Assembly (NCBI GenBank): GCA_964649515.1
Contig: CAZYPV010000005.1
Location: forward strand, 1 to 64,000
Length of the DNA stretch: 64,000 bases
Direction of reading: 5' to 3'
Source: CALKGK01 sp964649515
GTDB lineage: Bacteria > Bacteroidota > Bacteroidia > Flavobacteriales_D > Sanyastnellaceae
Position numbers and translations under genes: made by a program. This document shows, one piece after another, positions 51,123 through 59,355 of this stretch; position 1 is the first letter of the stretch, and every line of letters begins with the position of its first letter. The notes under the pieces are model-generated. The model saw only the letters and a program-made list of their open reading frames with translations. It ran no database searches and was not told the origin of the DNA.

Positions 51123-52468
51123 AATACTTCATTGCACTATTAAGTTTACTCACCATTGGATCGAGCATCGCCCAAGACAAAGGTGAATTGATCGACAAAG
51201 TGGTGGCGGTTGTCGGAAATGAAATTGTGCTTCACTCCGAAATCGAATCGCAAGCCCTTCAATACACTGAGCAAGGAATGAAAGTTGGTGCGAAAGAAAA
51301 AGGCCAAATTCTCGAAGATCTGCTCTTTCAGAAGCTGCTTGTTCACCATGCCAAAATTGACTCATTAGAAGTGGGAGATGCGGCCATTCAAAGTGAAATC
51401 GAGCGTCGTTTGGAGTACTTCATCCAAGTGTTTGGATCCATTGAAGCCTTCGAAGAATACTTTGGCACATCTGTAGCTCAGTGGAAATCGGAACTTCGCG
51501 ACCCCATCGAAGAGCAACTGCTCGCCCAGCAAATGCAAGGTCAAATCGATAGCCGAGTACGCTCAACACCTGCTCAAGTAAAAGCCTATTACGATCAACT
51601 ACCTCCAGACAGCATCCCCCTCATCAACGCGGAGATTCAATATGGGATGATAGAGCTCAAGCCGCAAGTGCGCGAAGAAGAAAAAGAAGCAACACGCGCA
51701 CTGCTCGACAGCATTCGCACCCTTGTTATGCGCGGCGAAATGCCCATGGACCTTGCTGCTTTCAATTACAGTGAAGACCCTGGATCCAAGTACAAAGGGG
51801 GATGTTATGAAGCCGTGAGAAGAGGTCAGTTCGTTCCGGAATACGAAGCAGCCGTGTTTATCGCTGGAGACGGAGCATTCACCCCTGTATTTGAGTCTGA
51901 CTTTGGATTCCATTTTGTGAAGGTCAATGCCATACGTGGTGAAGTGTACAATTCTTGCCATGTATTGATGAAACCCAAAGTGAATGATGAAGACGTAGTG
52001 GCTGCTCAGGTGAAAATGGACAGCCTTGTTGCAGCCATTGAATCTGAGCGCATTAGCTTCAAACAAGCAGCCATTCGATACAGCACGAACGAGGAAAGTG
52101 CGAATCAAGGTGGAGTTGTGAGCAATCCTCAAACCGGTGGAAACAGGCATGACGTTACGGGCATCGACCCAAAAGTCTTTTTCATTTTGGACAAGTTGGA
52201 AAAAGGAGAAATATCAGAGCCCAGTCTTCTTACCGATGAAGATGGTGTAAAGAAATTTGTGATTTATAAAATGATCGACCGCATCGACGCTCACCGAGCC
52301 AACCTTCAGCTTGATTATTTGTTGTTTCAACGACAAGCCGAAAATGAACTGCGCGATGAGGCCCTCTCCAAATGGATCAAACGAAAATTGGACGCCACTT
52401 ACATCTGGTTCAACACGGACGTAGAAAACTTGCCATTGAAAAACCGCTGGGTGAGAAGTGAGGGATAA
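51119..52468 (+). CDS. SurA-like periplasmic peptidylprolyl isomerase
   Basis: This 449-residue protein has a signal peptide (MKYFIALLSLLTIGSSIAQ), then the SurA N-domain opening LIDKVVAVVGNEIVLHSEIE. Two parvulin-like domains follow (~175-275 and ~280-390), with EDPGSKYKGGCYEAV and STNEESANQGGVVS in the positions of the conserved GG loop. It should bind unfolded beta-barrel proteins on their way to BamA. It is the third gene of a coupled set that ends 67 bases before the MoxR gene. Confidence 0.87.
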   Translation: MKYFIALLSLLTIGSSIAQDKGELIDKVVAVVGNEIVLHSEIESQALQYTEQGMKVGAKEKGQILEDLLFQKLLVHHAKIDSLEVGDAAIQSEIERRLEYFIQVFGSIEAFEEYFGTSVAQWKSELRDPIEEQLLAQQMQGQIDSRVRSTPAQVKAYYDQLPPDSIPLINAEIQYGMIELKPQVREEEKEATRALLDSIRTLVMRGEMPMDLAAFNYSEDPGSKYKGGCYEAVRRGQFVPEYEAAVFIAGDGAFTPVFESDFGFHFVKVNAIRGEVYNSCHVLMKPKVNDEDVVAAQVKMDSLVAAIESERISFKQAAIRYSTNEESANQGGVVSNPQTGGNRHDVTGIDPKVFFILDKLEKGEISEPSLLTDEDGVKKFVIYKMIDRIDAHRANLQLDYLLFQRQAENELRDEALSKWIKRKLDATYIWFNTDVENLPLKNRWVRSEG

Positions 52469-52535
52469 GTTTCCTTAACTTGCGCCAAGCGAGGAAGAAC
52501 ACGCCATCACTAACCAGAGAAACGACAAAAAAACG

Positions 52536-53498
52536 ATGAACTTTAAGTCTGACACGGAAGCACTAGATAGTTTAAAAGTTAAATACGCAGCGCTCACCAC
52601 CGAACTGGGCAAGGTGATCATTGGTCAAGACCAAGTGATTCGCGAGGTGATCATTAGTATTTTGGGGAACGGACACTGTTTGCTCGTAGGTGTGCCCGGA
52701 TTGGCAAAAACCTTGCTCGTGAACACCATCTCTCAAGCCTTGGGTTTGAGCTTCAACCGTATTCAGTTCACCCCCGACTTGATGCCTTCCGACATTGTAG
52801 GATCTGAAATTCTGGATGAAAACAGAAACTTTCGTTTTGTCAAAGGGCCATTGTTTTCAAACATTATCCTCGCAGATGAGATCAACCGTACTCCTCCAAA
52901 AACGCAGTCTGCCTTGCTTGAGGCGATGCAAGAAAGAGGGGTAACAGCAGGAGGTAAACGCCATCAACTCCCATCTCCTTTCTTTGTGTTGGCAACCCAA
53001 AACCCCATTGAACAAGAAGGTACTTACCCCCTACCTGAGGCTCAGCTCGACCGTTTTATGTTCAACATTTGGGTCGACTATCCAAGTTTTGCAGAAGAAG
53101 TAAGCGTTGTAAAAGCGACCACAGGTGGTGGCGGAAAAGCAGTGAATAGTATTCTTTCGGGTGAAGAGATCGAATTCTACCAACAACTCATTCGCAAAAT
53201 GCCTGTGAGCGACAATGTGGTTGAATATGCTGTTACCCTTGCTGCAAAAACTCGCCCAGGACGCGAGATGGCCCCAGAACTCGTAAATCAATTCCTCAGC
53301 TGGGGAGCTGGTCCGCGTGCCTCTCAATACCTCATCATTGGTGCTAAAGTGAATGCCGCTTTGAACGGGAAATACAGTCCGGACATCGAAGACATTCAAG
53401 CCGTGGCTACACCCATCCTTCGTCACAGAATTGTGCGCAACTACAAAGCAGAAGCGGAAGGATATACCATTGAGAAAATCATTGAATCTTTGTTCTAA
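52536..53498 (+). CDS. MoxR-family AAA+ ATPase
   Basis: This 320-residue protein has Walker A in LVGVPGLAKTLLVN, Walker B LADEINRTPPKTQSALLEAMQE, sensor 1 in FVLATQNPIEQEGTYPLPEAQLDRF and a C-terminal lid domain. MoxR ATPases act as chaperones that activate partner proteins with von Willebrand A domains. The usual partners (DUF58, VWA, BatA/BatB genes) do not follow here; the next gene is convergent. The family assignment is firm, the client is unknown. Confidence 0.92.
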   Translation: MNFKSDTEALDSLKVKYAALTTELGKVIIGQDQVIREVIISILGNGHCLLVGVPGLAKTLLVNTISQALGLSFNRIQFTPDLMPSDIVGSEILDENRNFRFVKGPLFSNIILADEINRTPPKTQSALLEAMQERGVTAGGKRHQLPSPFFVLATQNPIEQEGTYPLPEAQLDRFMFNIWVDYPSFAEEVSVVKATTGGGGKAVNSILSGEEIEFYQQLIRKMPVSDNVVEYAVTLAAKTRPGREMAPELVNQFLSWGAGPRASQYLIIGAKVNAALNGKYSPDIEDIQAVATPILRHRIVRNYKAEAEGYTIEKIIESLF

Positions 53499-53503
53499 GC
53501 TTC

Positions 53504-54346
53504 CTATTTGATCTTTTTGAACCAAATGTTTCTTGAGCTTCCCTCATTTGAACTAGGAAGATCGATGAACAAGGAGTAAGCAAAAATCATTGCCAAGGCA
53601 AAATCCCAGAGGTGCATCACCAAACCAATAAAAAGGTGAAAACACAAGCCCACAATTAAGAAAGGCCGCTTGATCTTTTTGAACCAAATAAGCAACGGAA
53701 AGGCCGCTTGATACCCTAGCCCAACATAAGTTAGGAAAACCATTGTTTTCGGGAATTGCATGAGGAAGATTGCCGGACCAACACTCACCAATGGGCGATA
53801 TTGCAGCACGTAATGAACACTAGTGCCATTCAACCAAGTAGTGCCTTCGAACTTGTACACTGCGGCAACAAAGTACACGATGAGGAATTGCGCAATTGCA
53901 GCAATGAACGCCAAATTAGTCGCAAGCACACCCACGCCCGTTTTGGGTTCATCGCTCATGAAAATAGCAAAAGCAGCAAAGAGCATCATCAATAAAAAGC
54001 CACTGTTGAAGGCTGGAATAGCTGAATAGTACAACATCCAGGCACTTACCAGGAGCAGCACTCTTGGAACAAACTTCCCTACACCCAGAAGTGCTAAAGC
54101 GGCACTGCCAAGATGGACAGCAAACACAAGAACATTGTAAGAGCGCAAATAATTCAAGATGTAGATGATGTTCTTTACCGTACCATCGCCCTGCCTGATC
54201 ATGGGCATGAGCAATGCATCTGGACCCCACAAAACATTCACCGCCGGCAAGAGGTAAATGGCATGCCCCAAGAACCAAACGTAGATCAACTTTTGGAACA
54301 AGGCTTGATTTTTTGGCCGTATTACTCTTCCATGAAGTGCATCCAA
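53504..54346 (-). CDS. HTTM-domain membrane protein (gamma-carboxylase-like)
   Basis: This polytopic protein of about 280 residues has motifs GHAIYLLPAVNVLWGP, VYKFEGTTWLNGTSVHYVLQ, a GLGYQAAFPLLIWFKKIKRP segment and LCFHLFIGLVMHL. The K-x(4-6)-WL-x-G pattern and the late HLFIG match HTTM proteins, relatives of vitamin K-dependent gamma-carboxylase. The start is uncertain. TTG 54346 lies 28 bases after the upstream stop; a GTG at 54430 would overlap the DUF5819-like gene by 56 bases. The protein ends IWFKKIK, repeating an internal WFKKIK; both are encoded by the same 20-base sequence (53508-53527, 53670-53689). The activity is unproven. Confidence 0.75.
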   Translation of the reverse strand: MDALHGRVIRPKNQALFQKLIYVWFLGHAIYLLPAVNVLWGPDALLMPMIRQGDGTVKNIIYILNYLRSYNVLVFAVHLGSAALALLGVGKFVPRVLLLVSAWMLYYSAIPAFNSGFLLMMLFAAFAIFMSDEPKTGVGVLATNLAFIAAIAQFLIVYFVAAVYKFEGTTWLNGTSVHYVLQYRPLVSVGPAIFLMQFPKTMVFLTYVGLGYQAAFPLLIWFKKIKRPFLIVGLCFHLFIGLVMHLWDFALAMIFAYSLFIDLPSSNEGSSRNIWFKKIK

Positions 54347-54374
54347 AACCTCGTTTAGCTTATGGTGGATTGTT

Positions 54375-54968
54375 TTAATTGAGTTCAAACCAAGGAAAGA
54401 TATAAGTAAGCTGATCGTTGAGGGCCTCACCGCTGGGGTTCTCGGGATAAATCACTTCCAATTTAACCTGAATGGAGTCTGGACGAACTCCCGTTTTTGC
54501 TCGCTGCAATTCGCCCGCATAATAAATGAAGCTCAAGAAACCTCGGCCATTTTGTACCAAGTCGTAGCGGATGCTATCCCCTTCAAAATAGAGATCACGT
54601 TTCATGTCGGCCATCAGCATTAAGCTCATTCGATTTGCAGCATAATCCAACTTGCCGTGTTCGCTGACCTCAGGATGAGCTCCAAAAGGAATCCATGCTG
54701 TATCAAAAGCTGCCGGTGAACTTTTGAAATACACTTTTCCGTAATACAGAGGAACATCTGGGGCGAACAACTGCCAACCTTGATGAAAAAAAGGCACCAT
54801 GTATTCATTGCTTACCTGCCGAAAAGTCTCTGGGACCTCCCGATTTGGGAAGCAGTACACCAAGGTCATCACGAAATGAAACAACAAGAAAATGAACGCT
54901 GAAATGGTCAGCAAACGCATGGTTCTCTTGGACTTGGGTACAGATGTGTTTGGTGCGCTCAAAGGCAT
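54375..54968 (-). CDS. DUF5819-like membrane-anchored protein
   Basis: This 197-residue protein has one N-terminal membrane segment (LLTISAFIFLLFHFVMTLVYCF) and an extracytoplasmic part with PFFHQGWQLFAPDVPLYYGKVYF, the motif I associate with DUF5819. An ATG at 54968 is preferred; a longer frame to 55097 would run past the promoter of the divergent fahA gene. Proteins of this type often neighbour HTTM genes, as here. The function is unknown; a partner of the HTTM protein is a fair inference. Confidence 0.68.
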   Translation of the reverse strand: MPLSAPNTSVPKSKRTMRLLTISAFIFLLFHFVMTLVYCFPNREVPETFRQVSNEYMVPFFHQGWQLFAPDVPLYYGKVYFKSSPAAFDTAWIPFGAHPEVSEHGKLDYAANRMSLMLMADMKRDLYFEGDSIRYDLVQNGRGFLSFIYYAGELQRAKTGVRPDSIQVKLEVIYPENPSGEALNDQLTYIFPWFELN

Positions 54969-55001
54969 GGCGTTAAAAGTACGCAATTGCCGCTGAATTT
55001 C

Positions 55002-55009
55002 TATTTTTG
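55002..55009 (+). promoter_or_regulatory. -7 box for fahA
   Basis: TATTTTTG matches TAnnTTTG and lies 17 bases before ATG 55026. A TTG-initiated frame from 54987 would start upstream of this box, so 55026 is the better start. Confidence 0.55.
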
Positions 55010-55025
55010 TGAAAAGCACGAAGAC

Positions 55026-56300
55026 ATGATAGCAGCCAATAATCCTCAGCTCACCTCTTGGGTTGATGTTCCTGAAAACAGTGATTTTCCCATCCAAAAC
55101 TTGCCCTTTGGGGTCTTTAGAACGAAGCAGCTCTCTCCGCGAGTGGGCGTAGCTATTGGAAGCAAAGTGCTCGACCTCAAAAGCTTATTGGTTTTGGGCT
55201 ATTTGGAGAACCTTCCTTTTGAGAAAGAAGACTTCGATACGGACAATTTGAACAAAATCATTTCGAAAGGAAAGCAGGCCACACGTGATCTTCGCGGTAG
55301 ATTGAGCAAACTGTTGAGAAGTGACGTACCCGATCTTCAGAACAAGGAACACCATGTTCAACAGTGCCTTTTAGAACAAAGCGAAGTAGAAATGATGCTC
55401 CCCGTTCAAGTGGGAGATTACACTGATTTTTACTCCTCGATAGAGCACGCCACCAACGTTGGAATCATGTTTCGAGGAAAAGAAAACGCATTGATGCCCA
55501 ATTGGAAGCACATTCCAGTGGGGTACCATGGAAGATCATCGTCCATTGTCGTTTCGGGAACCCCATTGCATCGCCCTAAAGGTCAACTCAAACCCAATGA
55601 CGATGAGCCGCCCATCTTCGGTGCTTCCCGCCTCTTGGATTTTGAATTGGAAATGGGCTTCTTCACCTATCCAGGCAAAGCCTTGGGTGAGCGCATCACT
55701 ATGGAGGAAGCTGAAGAACATATCTTCGGGGTTGTTCTTTTCAACGATTGGAGTGCTCGCGACATTCAAAAATGGGAATACGTGCCCCTCGGTCCGTTCC
55801 TTGGAAAAAACTTCGGAAGCACCGTCTCTCCGTGGGTGGTGACCTTGGACGCTCTTGAACCTTACCGTGTTGCGGGTCCGGAACAAAACCCACCCGTGCT
55901 CCCCTATCTCGAGTATCAGGGAGAGAAGAATTACGACATCGCACTTCAAGTGGCCATTCAGCCAGAAAATGAAGAAGAAACAGTGATCAGCAATTCCAAC
56001 CTCAAATACATGTATTGGAACATGTGCCAACAGCTTGTTCACCACACCGTGAACGGTTGTAACGTAAGAGGAGGAGATTTACTCGCTAGTGGAACCATAA
56101 GCGGACCTACTGAGGACAGCTACGGCTCCATGCTTGAACTCTCTTGGCGTGGTACCAAACCCTTAAAAATGAAAGGCGGTGGAGAGCGTAAGTTTATTCA
56201 AGACCATGATGAAGTGATCATGCGGGGGCATTGTGATAATGGCGAAGTTCGCATCGGGTTTGGAGAAGTTCGAGGTAAAATACTACCTTCCCTTGATTAA
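55026..56300 (+). CDS. fahA: Fumarylacetoacetase
   Basis: This 424-residue enzyme has the family's usual length. The N-terminal SH3-like domain (SWVDVPENSDFPIQNLPFGV) is followed by the C-terminal FAH fold with DYTDFYSSIEHATNVG, VGYHGRSSSIVVSGT, LDFELEMGFF, FNDWSARDIQKWEYVPLGPF and GKNFGSTVSPWVV. Metal-binding acids lie in the DFYSS, ELE and NDWSARD segments. It splits fumarylacetoacetate into fumarate and acetoacetate, the last step of tyrosine breakdown. No other genes of that pathway are adjacent. The rel/spoT gene follows after 12 bases. Confidence 0.95.
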   Translation: MIAANNPQLTSWVDVPENSDFPIQNLPFGVFRTKQLSPRVGVAIGSKVLDLKSLLVLGYLENLPFEKEDFDTDNLNKIISKGKQATRDLRGRLSKLLRSDVPDLQNKEHHVQQCLLEQSEVEMMLPVQVGDYTDFYSSIEHATNVGIMFRGKENALMPNWKHIPVGYHGRSSSIVVSGTPLHRPKGQLKPNDDEPPIFGASRLLDFELEMGFFTYPGKALGERITMEEAEEHIFGVVLFNDWSARDIQKWEYVPLGPFLGKNFGSTVSPWVVTLDALEPYRVAGPEQNPPVLPYLEYQGEKNYDIALQVAIQPENEEETVISNSNLKYMYWNMCQQLVHHTVNGCNVRGGDLLASGTISGPTEDSYGSMLELSWRGTKPLKMKGGGERKFIQDHDEVIMRGHCDNGEVRIGFGEVRGKILPSLD

Positions 56301-56312
56301 TTAGGAAGACCA

Positions 56313-58532
56313 TTGGAAATCGATTTGGTTCAGGAGAAAAAAGAAATTCTCCGCAGGTATCGGGGCTTGCTTCGGGCAGCCGTTCGTTCGAAATCACCAC
56401 AAGACAAGCGACGCATTCGCAAGGCCTTTGATGTAGCTTTGGAAGCGCACAAAGACATGCGCAGAAAATCAGGGGAACCTTACATCTACCACCCCATCGC
56501 CGTGGCTCGTATTTGTGCTGAAGAAATTGGCTTGGACACCACTTCGGTGGTTTGCGCTTTGTTGCACGACACCGTGGAGGACACTTACATCACCCTGGAA
56601 GACATCTCCAATCTCTTTGGAGAGAAAGAAGCCACCATTATTGATGGTTTGACTAAAATCTCAGGGGTTTTCGATCATGCTACCTCTGCCCAAGCGGAGA
56701 ACTTCAGAAAAATGCTCCTCACCTTGAGTGATGACGTGAGGGTGATTTTGATCAAAATTGCCGATCGCCTTCACAATATGCGCACCTTGGACCACATGCG
56801 TCCAGACAAGCAACTCAAGATTGCCAGCGAAACCCTATTCATGTATGCACCGCTTGCCCATCGTTTGGGATTGTACAACATGAAAACAGAATTGGAAGAC
56901 CTTTCACTGAAGTACAAAGAAGCTGAGACCTATCAAGAAATTACCTCCAAGCTTCAGAAAACCCAAGCGGTACGTACGCGTTTCATTAACAAATTCAGTT
57001 TGCCCATCAAGCAGGCTTTGGAAGCGCAAGGCATTCAGTTTGAAATCAAAGGCAGAACCAAGTCCGTTTTTTCGATTTGGAACAAGATGGTGAACAAGTA
57101 TGTGCCTTTTGAGGACATTTACGACGTTTTTGCCATTCGCATCATCATTGACGTGCCCTTGGAAATGGAAAAGAGTGAAGCTTGGAAAGTCTATTCCATT
57201 GTGACCGATTTCTATCAACCCAATCCCGACCGACTCCGAGATTGGATCTCCATGCCCAAGGCCAATGGTTACGAATCACTGCACACCACGGTGATGAGCC
57301 CTACGGGAAAATGGGTAGAAGTTCAAATCCGTAGCCGACGCATGGATGAAGTTGCAGAAAAGGGATATGCTGCTCACTGGAAATACAAATCGGGAGGCGA
57401 AACTGCCGAAAGTATTCTGGACAATTGGCTTTCTCAGATTCGTGAAGTACTGGAGAGCTCTGACGATGATGCGCTCACCTTCATTGACGACTTCAAACTG
57501 AACCTCTTCTCAGAAGAAATTTACGTCTTTACCCCCAATGGCGACCTCAAAACGCTTCCAAAAGGAGCCACTACGCTTGATTTTGCCTTCAGCATTCACA
57601 CCGCCATCGGTTCGAAATGCATCGGCGCTAAAGTGAACCACAAGTTGGTTCCATTGAGCCATGTTCTTCGCAGTGGGGATCAAGTTGAAATCCTCACCTC
57701 CAAAAAACAAAGTCCGAAAGAAGACTGGCTCGGATATGTTGCCACAGCAAGAGCAAGAACCAAGATTAAATCCTCTCTAAAGGAGGAGAAAAAGAAAGTT
57801 GCCGCCGAAGGGAAAGACATTCTTCGAAGAAAATTCAACAGCTTGGGCATTGACTTTCTTAGCGTGAACATCACCACCTTGAGCAAACATTTTAAGGTAG
57901 ATTCTGCCTTAGAACTCTACTACCGCATTGCACTCGGAAAAATTGATTTGAAAAAGCTCAAGGGCTATACCATTGAAAACGGGCGCTTGCTCTTCGATCG
58001 TATAGCGGAGAGTAAAACGAAAGAAACGCAAGAGTTCATTAGTCCGGTTCCAGGAAAGAAAGACGCTCTCCTCATTGGTGATGAAGAGCAACAGTTGGAC
58101 TACAGCTTGGCTCAATGCTGCAACCCCATTCCGGGAGACGATGTATTTGGATTTGTGACTGTTAGTGGAGGCATCAAAATTCACCGAGACAATTGTCCGA
58201 ACGCCACCCAACTCATGAGCAATTATGCCTACCGTGTTATTCGTGCAAGGTGGGCCAGCAAGGAACTGAACCAGTTCGAAGTGCAGTTGCGCTTTACCGG
58301 GATCGACGATATTGGTCTTGTGAATAGTGTGACCAACATCATTTCAGCAGACATGCACGTAAACATGAAAGCCATCAGTTTTGAAAGCAATGACGGCATC
58401 TTTTTGGGCATGGTGAAAGTATTGGTGCACGATACCGAACACCTATCATCTCTCACAGAAAAACTAGAGAACATCAATGGAGTGACCATGGTGGAACGTG
58501 TTCGTAAAGAAGATACTGAAGGAATACGTTGA
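56313..58532 (+). CDS. relA/spoT: Bifunctional (p)ppGpp synthetase/hydrolase (Rel/SpoT)
   Basis: This 739-residue protein has the standard domain order. The HD hydrolase domain has YIYHPIAVARICAEE and ALLHDTVEDT, which keeps the HDxxED residues needed for activity. The synthetase domain shows FEIKGRTKSVFSIWNKM, MPKANGYESLHTTVM and RRMDEVAEKGYAAHW. The TGS domain is EIYVFTPNGDLKTLPKGAT, and the C-terminal ACT domain starts near FEVQLRFTGIDDIGL. It makes and destroys the stringent-response alarmone. It uses TTG 56313 as start, with no nearer ATG. Confidence 0.95.
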   Translation: MEIDLVQEKKEILRRYRGLLRAAVRSKSPQDKRRIRKAFDVALEAHKDMRRKSGEPYIYHPIAVARICAEEIGLDTTSVVCALLHDTVEDTYITLEDISNLFGEKEATIIDGLTKISGVFDHATSAQAENFRKMLLTLSDDVRVILIKIADRLHNMRTLDHMRPDKQLKIASETLFMYAPLAHRLGLYNMKTELEDLSLKYKEAETYQEITSKLQKTQAVRTRFINKFSLPIKQALEAQGIQFEIKGRTKSVFSIWNKMVNKYVPFEDIYDVFAIRIIIDVPLEMEKSEAWKVYSIVTDFYQPNPDRLRDWISMPKANGYESLHTTVMSPTGKWVEVQIRSRRMDEVAEKGYAAHWKYKSGGETAESILDNWLSQIREVLESSDDDALTFIDDFKLNLFSEEIYVFTPNGDLKTLPKGATTLDFAFSIHTAIGSKCIGAKVNHKLVPLSHVLRSGDQVEILTSKKQSPKEDWLGYVATARARTKIKSSLKEEKKKVAAEGKDILRRKFNSLGIDFLSVNITTLSKHFKVDSALELYYRIALGKIDLKKLKGYTIENGRLLFDRIAESKTKETQEFISPVPGKKDALLIGDEEQQLDYSLAQCCNPIPGDDVFGFVTVSGGIKIHRDNCPNATQLMSNYAYRVIRARWASKELNQFEVQLRFTGIDDIGLVNSVTNIISADMHVNMKAISFESNDGIFLGMVKVLVHDTEHLSSLTEKLENINGVTMVERVRKEDTEGIR

Positions 58533-58547
58533 TCCATTAAGAATCAC

Positions 58548-58555
58548 TACCTTTG
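58548..58555 (+). promoter_or_regulatory. -7 box for the fur-like gene
   Basis: TACCTTTG matches TAnnTTTG, 19 bases before the ATG at 58574. It probably drives the fur-like / STAS / purA unit. Confidence 0.55.
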
Positions 58556-58573
58556 GTGCTTGCTTGATTCAGG

Positions 58574-59011
58574 ATGAAGAAGGTTGATATTCAAGAGAAA
58601 GTAAGAGATATATTCGCTGCCTATTTGGAACAGAATAAGCACCGAAAAACTCCGGAACGATTTGCCATCTTGCGCGAAATCTACGATTACGAAGGTCATT
58701 TTGACATCGAATCGTTGTATGTAAAGATGAAGAACAAAAACTACCGGGTTTCTCGCGCTACCTTATACAACACCACAGAGTTGTTGTTGGCGTGCAACCT
58801 TGTTCGGAAACATCAATTTGGAAAGAACCTCGCCCAATTTGAAAAGGCACATCAAAATCAGCAGCACGACCATATCATCCTTACCGATGGTTCGGAAGTA
58901 CTCGAGTTTTGTGATCCCCGGATCCAGCAAATTAAGGCCACACTTGAAGACATCTTCAATATCGAAATTCTCCACCATAGTTTAAATTTTTACGCTAAAA
59001 AGAAAGACTGA
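58574..59011 (+). CDS. Fur-family transcriptional regulator
   Basis: This 145-residue protein has the winged-helix part NKHRKTPERFAILREIYDYEGHFDIESLYVKM with RVSRATLYNTTELL as recognition helix, then the metal-binding half with QQHDHIILTDGSEVLEF and HHSLNFYAKKKD. The CxxC structural zinc site of E. coli Fur is absent (LTDGS in its place), which I believe is usual in Bacteroidota members. It represses iron, zinc or peroxide genes depending on subtype, which sequence alone does not settle. Its TGA overlaps the next ATG. Confidence 0.9.
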   Translation: MKKVDIQEKVRDIFAAYLEQNKHRKTPERFAILREIYDYEGHFDIESLYVKMKNKNYRVSRATLYNTTELLLACNLVRKHQFGKNLAQFEKAHQNQQHDHIILTDGSEVLEFCDPRIQQIKATLEDIFNIEILHHSLNFYAKKKD

Positions 59012-59355
59012 TGCTTGGCCAATTCGACATCTTCCAGCAGGGAAACTGCACCGTTTGTCGCCTCAACGATAAATACACTGGAAAGGCAATGGACCGGGAA
59101 ACCCTCCGATTGCTCGAAGAACAAATCCAACAGCAACCCATGAAGGTGGTTTTGGATTTACAAAACAAAGACAACATTCATGTAGCAGACATCCAAGCCC
59201 TCATTCGGGTGGTGAAGTGTGTGAATGAACATAAAGGCAAAATTGCCGTAGTGAGCGCAAGTCCGAAAACCATGGAATTGCTTCACTTGATTAAAATCAA
59301 TGCTGAACTCGACATCCTCGACACCTTGGATGAAGGAGTACATGCACTTAACTAA
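59011..59355 (+). CDS. Stand-alone STAS-domain protein
   Basis: This 114-residue protein fits a STAS (anti-sigma-factor antagonist) fold: strand FDIFQQGNCTVCRL, MKVVLDLQNKDNIHVADIQALIRVV, KIAVVSASPKTMELL and a C-terminal LDILDTLDEGV. In active SpoIIAA-type proteins the loop after VLDL carries a phosphorylated Ser. Here the loop is NKDNIHVAD with no Ser or Thr, so classical switching by a serine kinase is unlikely. It is coupled to both the fur-like and purA genes by one-base overlaps. The role is unknown. Confidence 0.78.
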   Translation: MLGQFDIFQQGNCTVCRLNDKYTGKAMDRETLRLLEEQIQQQPMKVVLDLQNKDNIHVADIQALIRVVKCVNEHKGKIAVVSASPKTMELLHLIKINAELDILDTLDEGVHALN

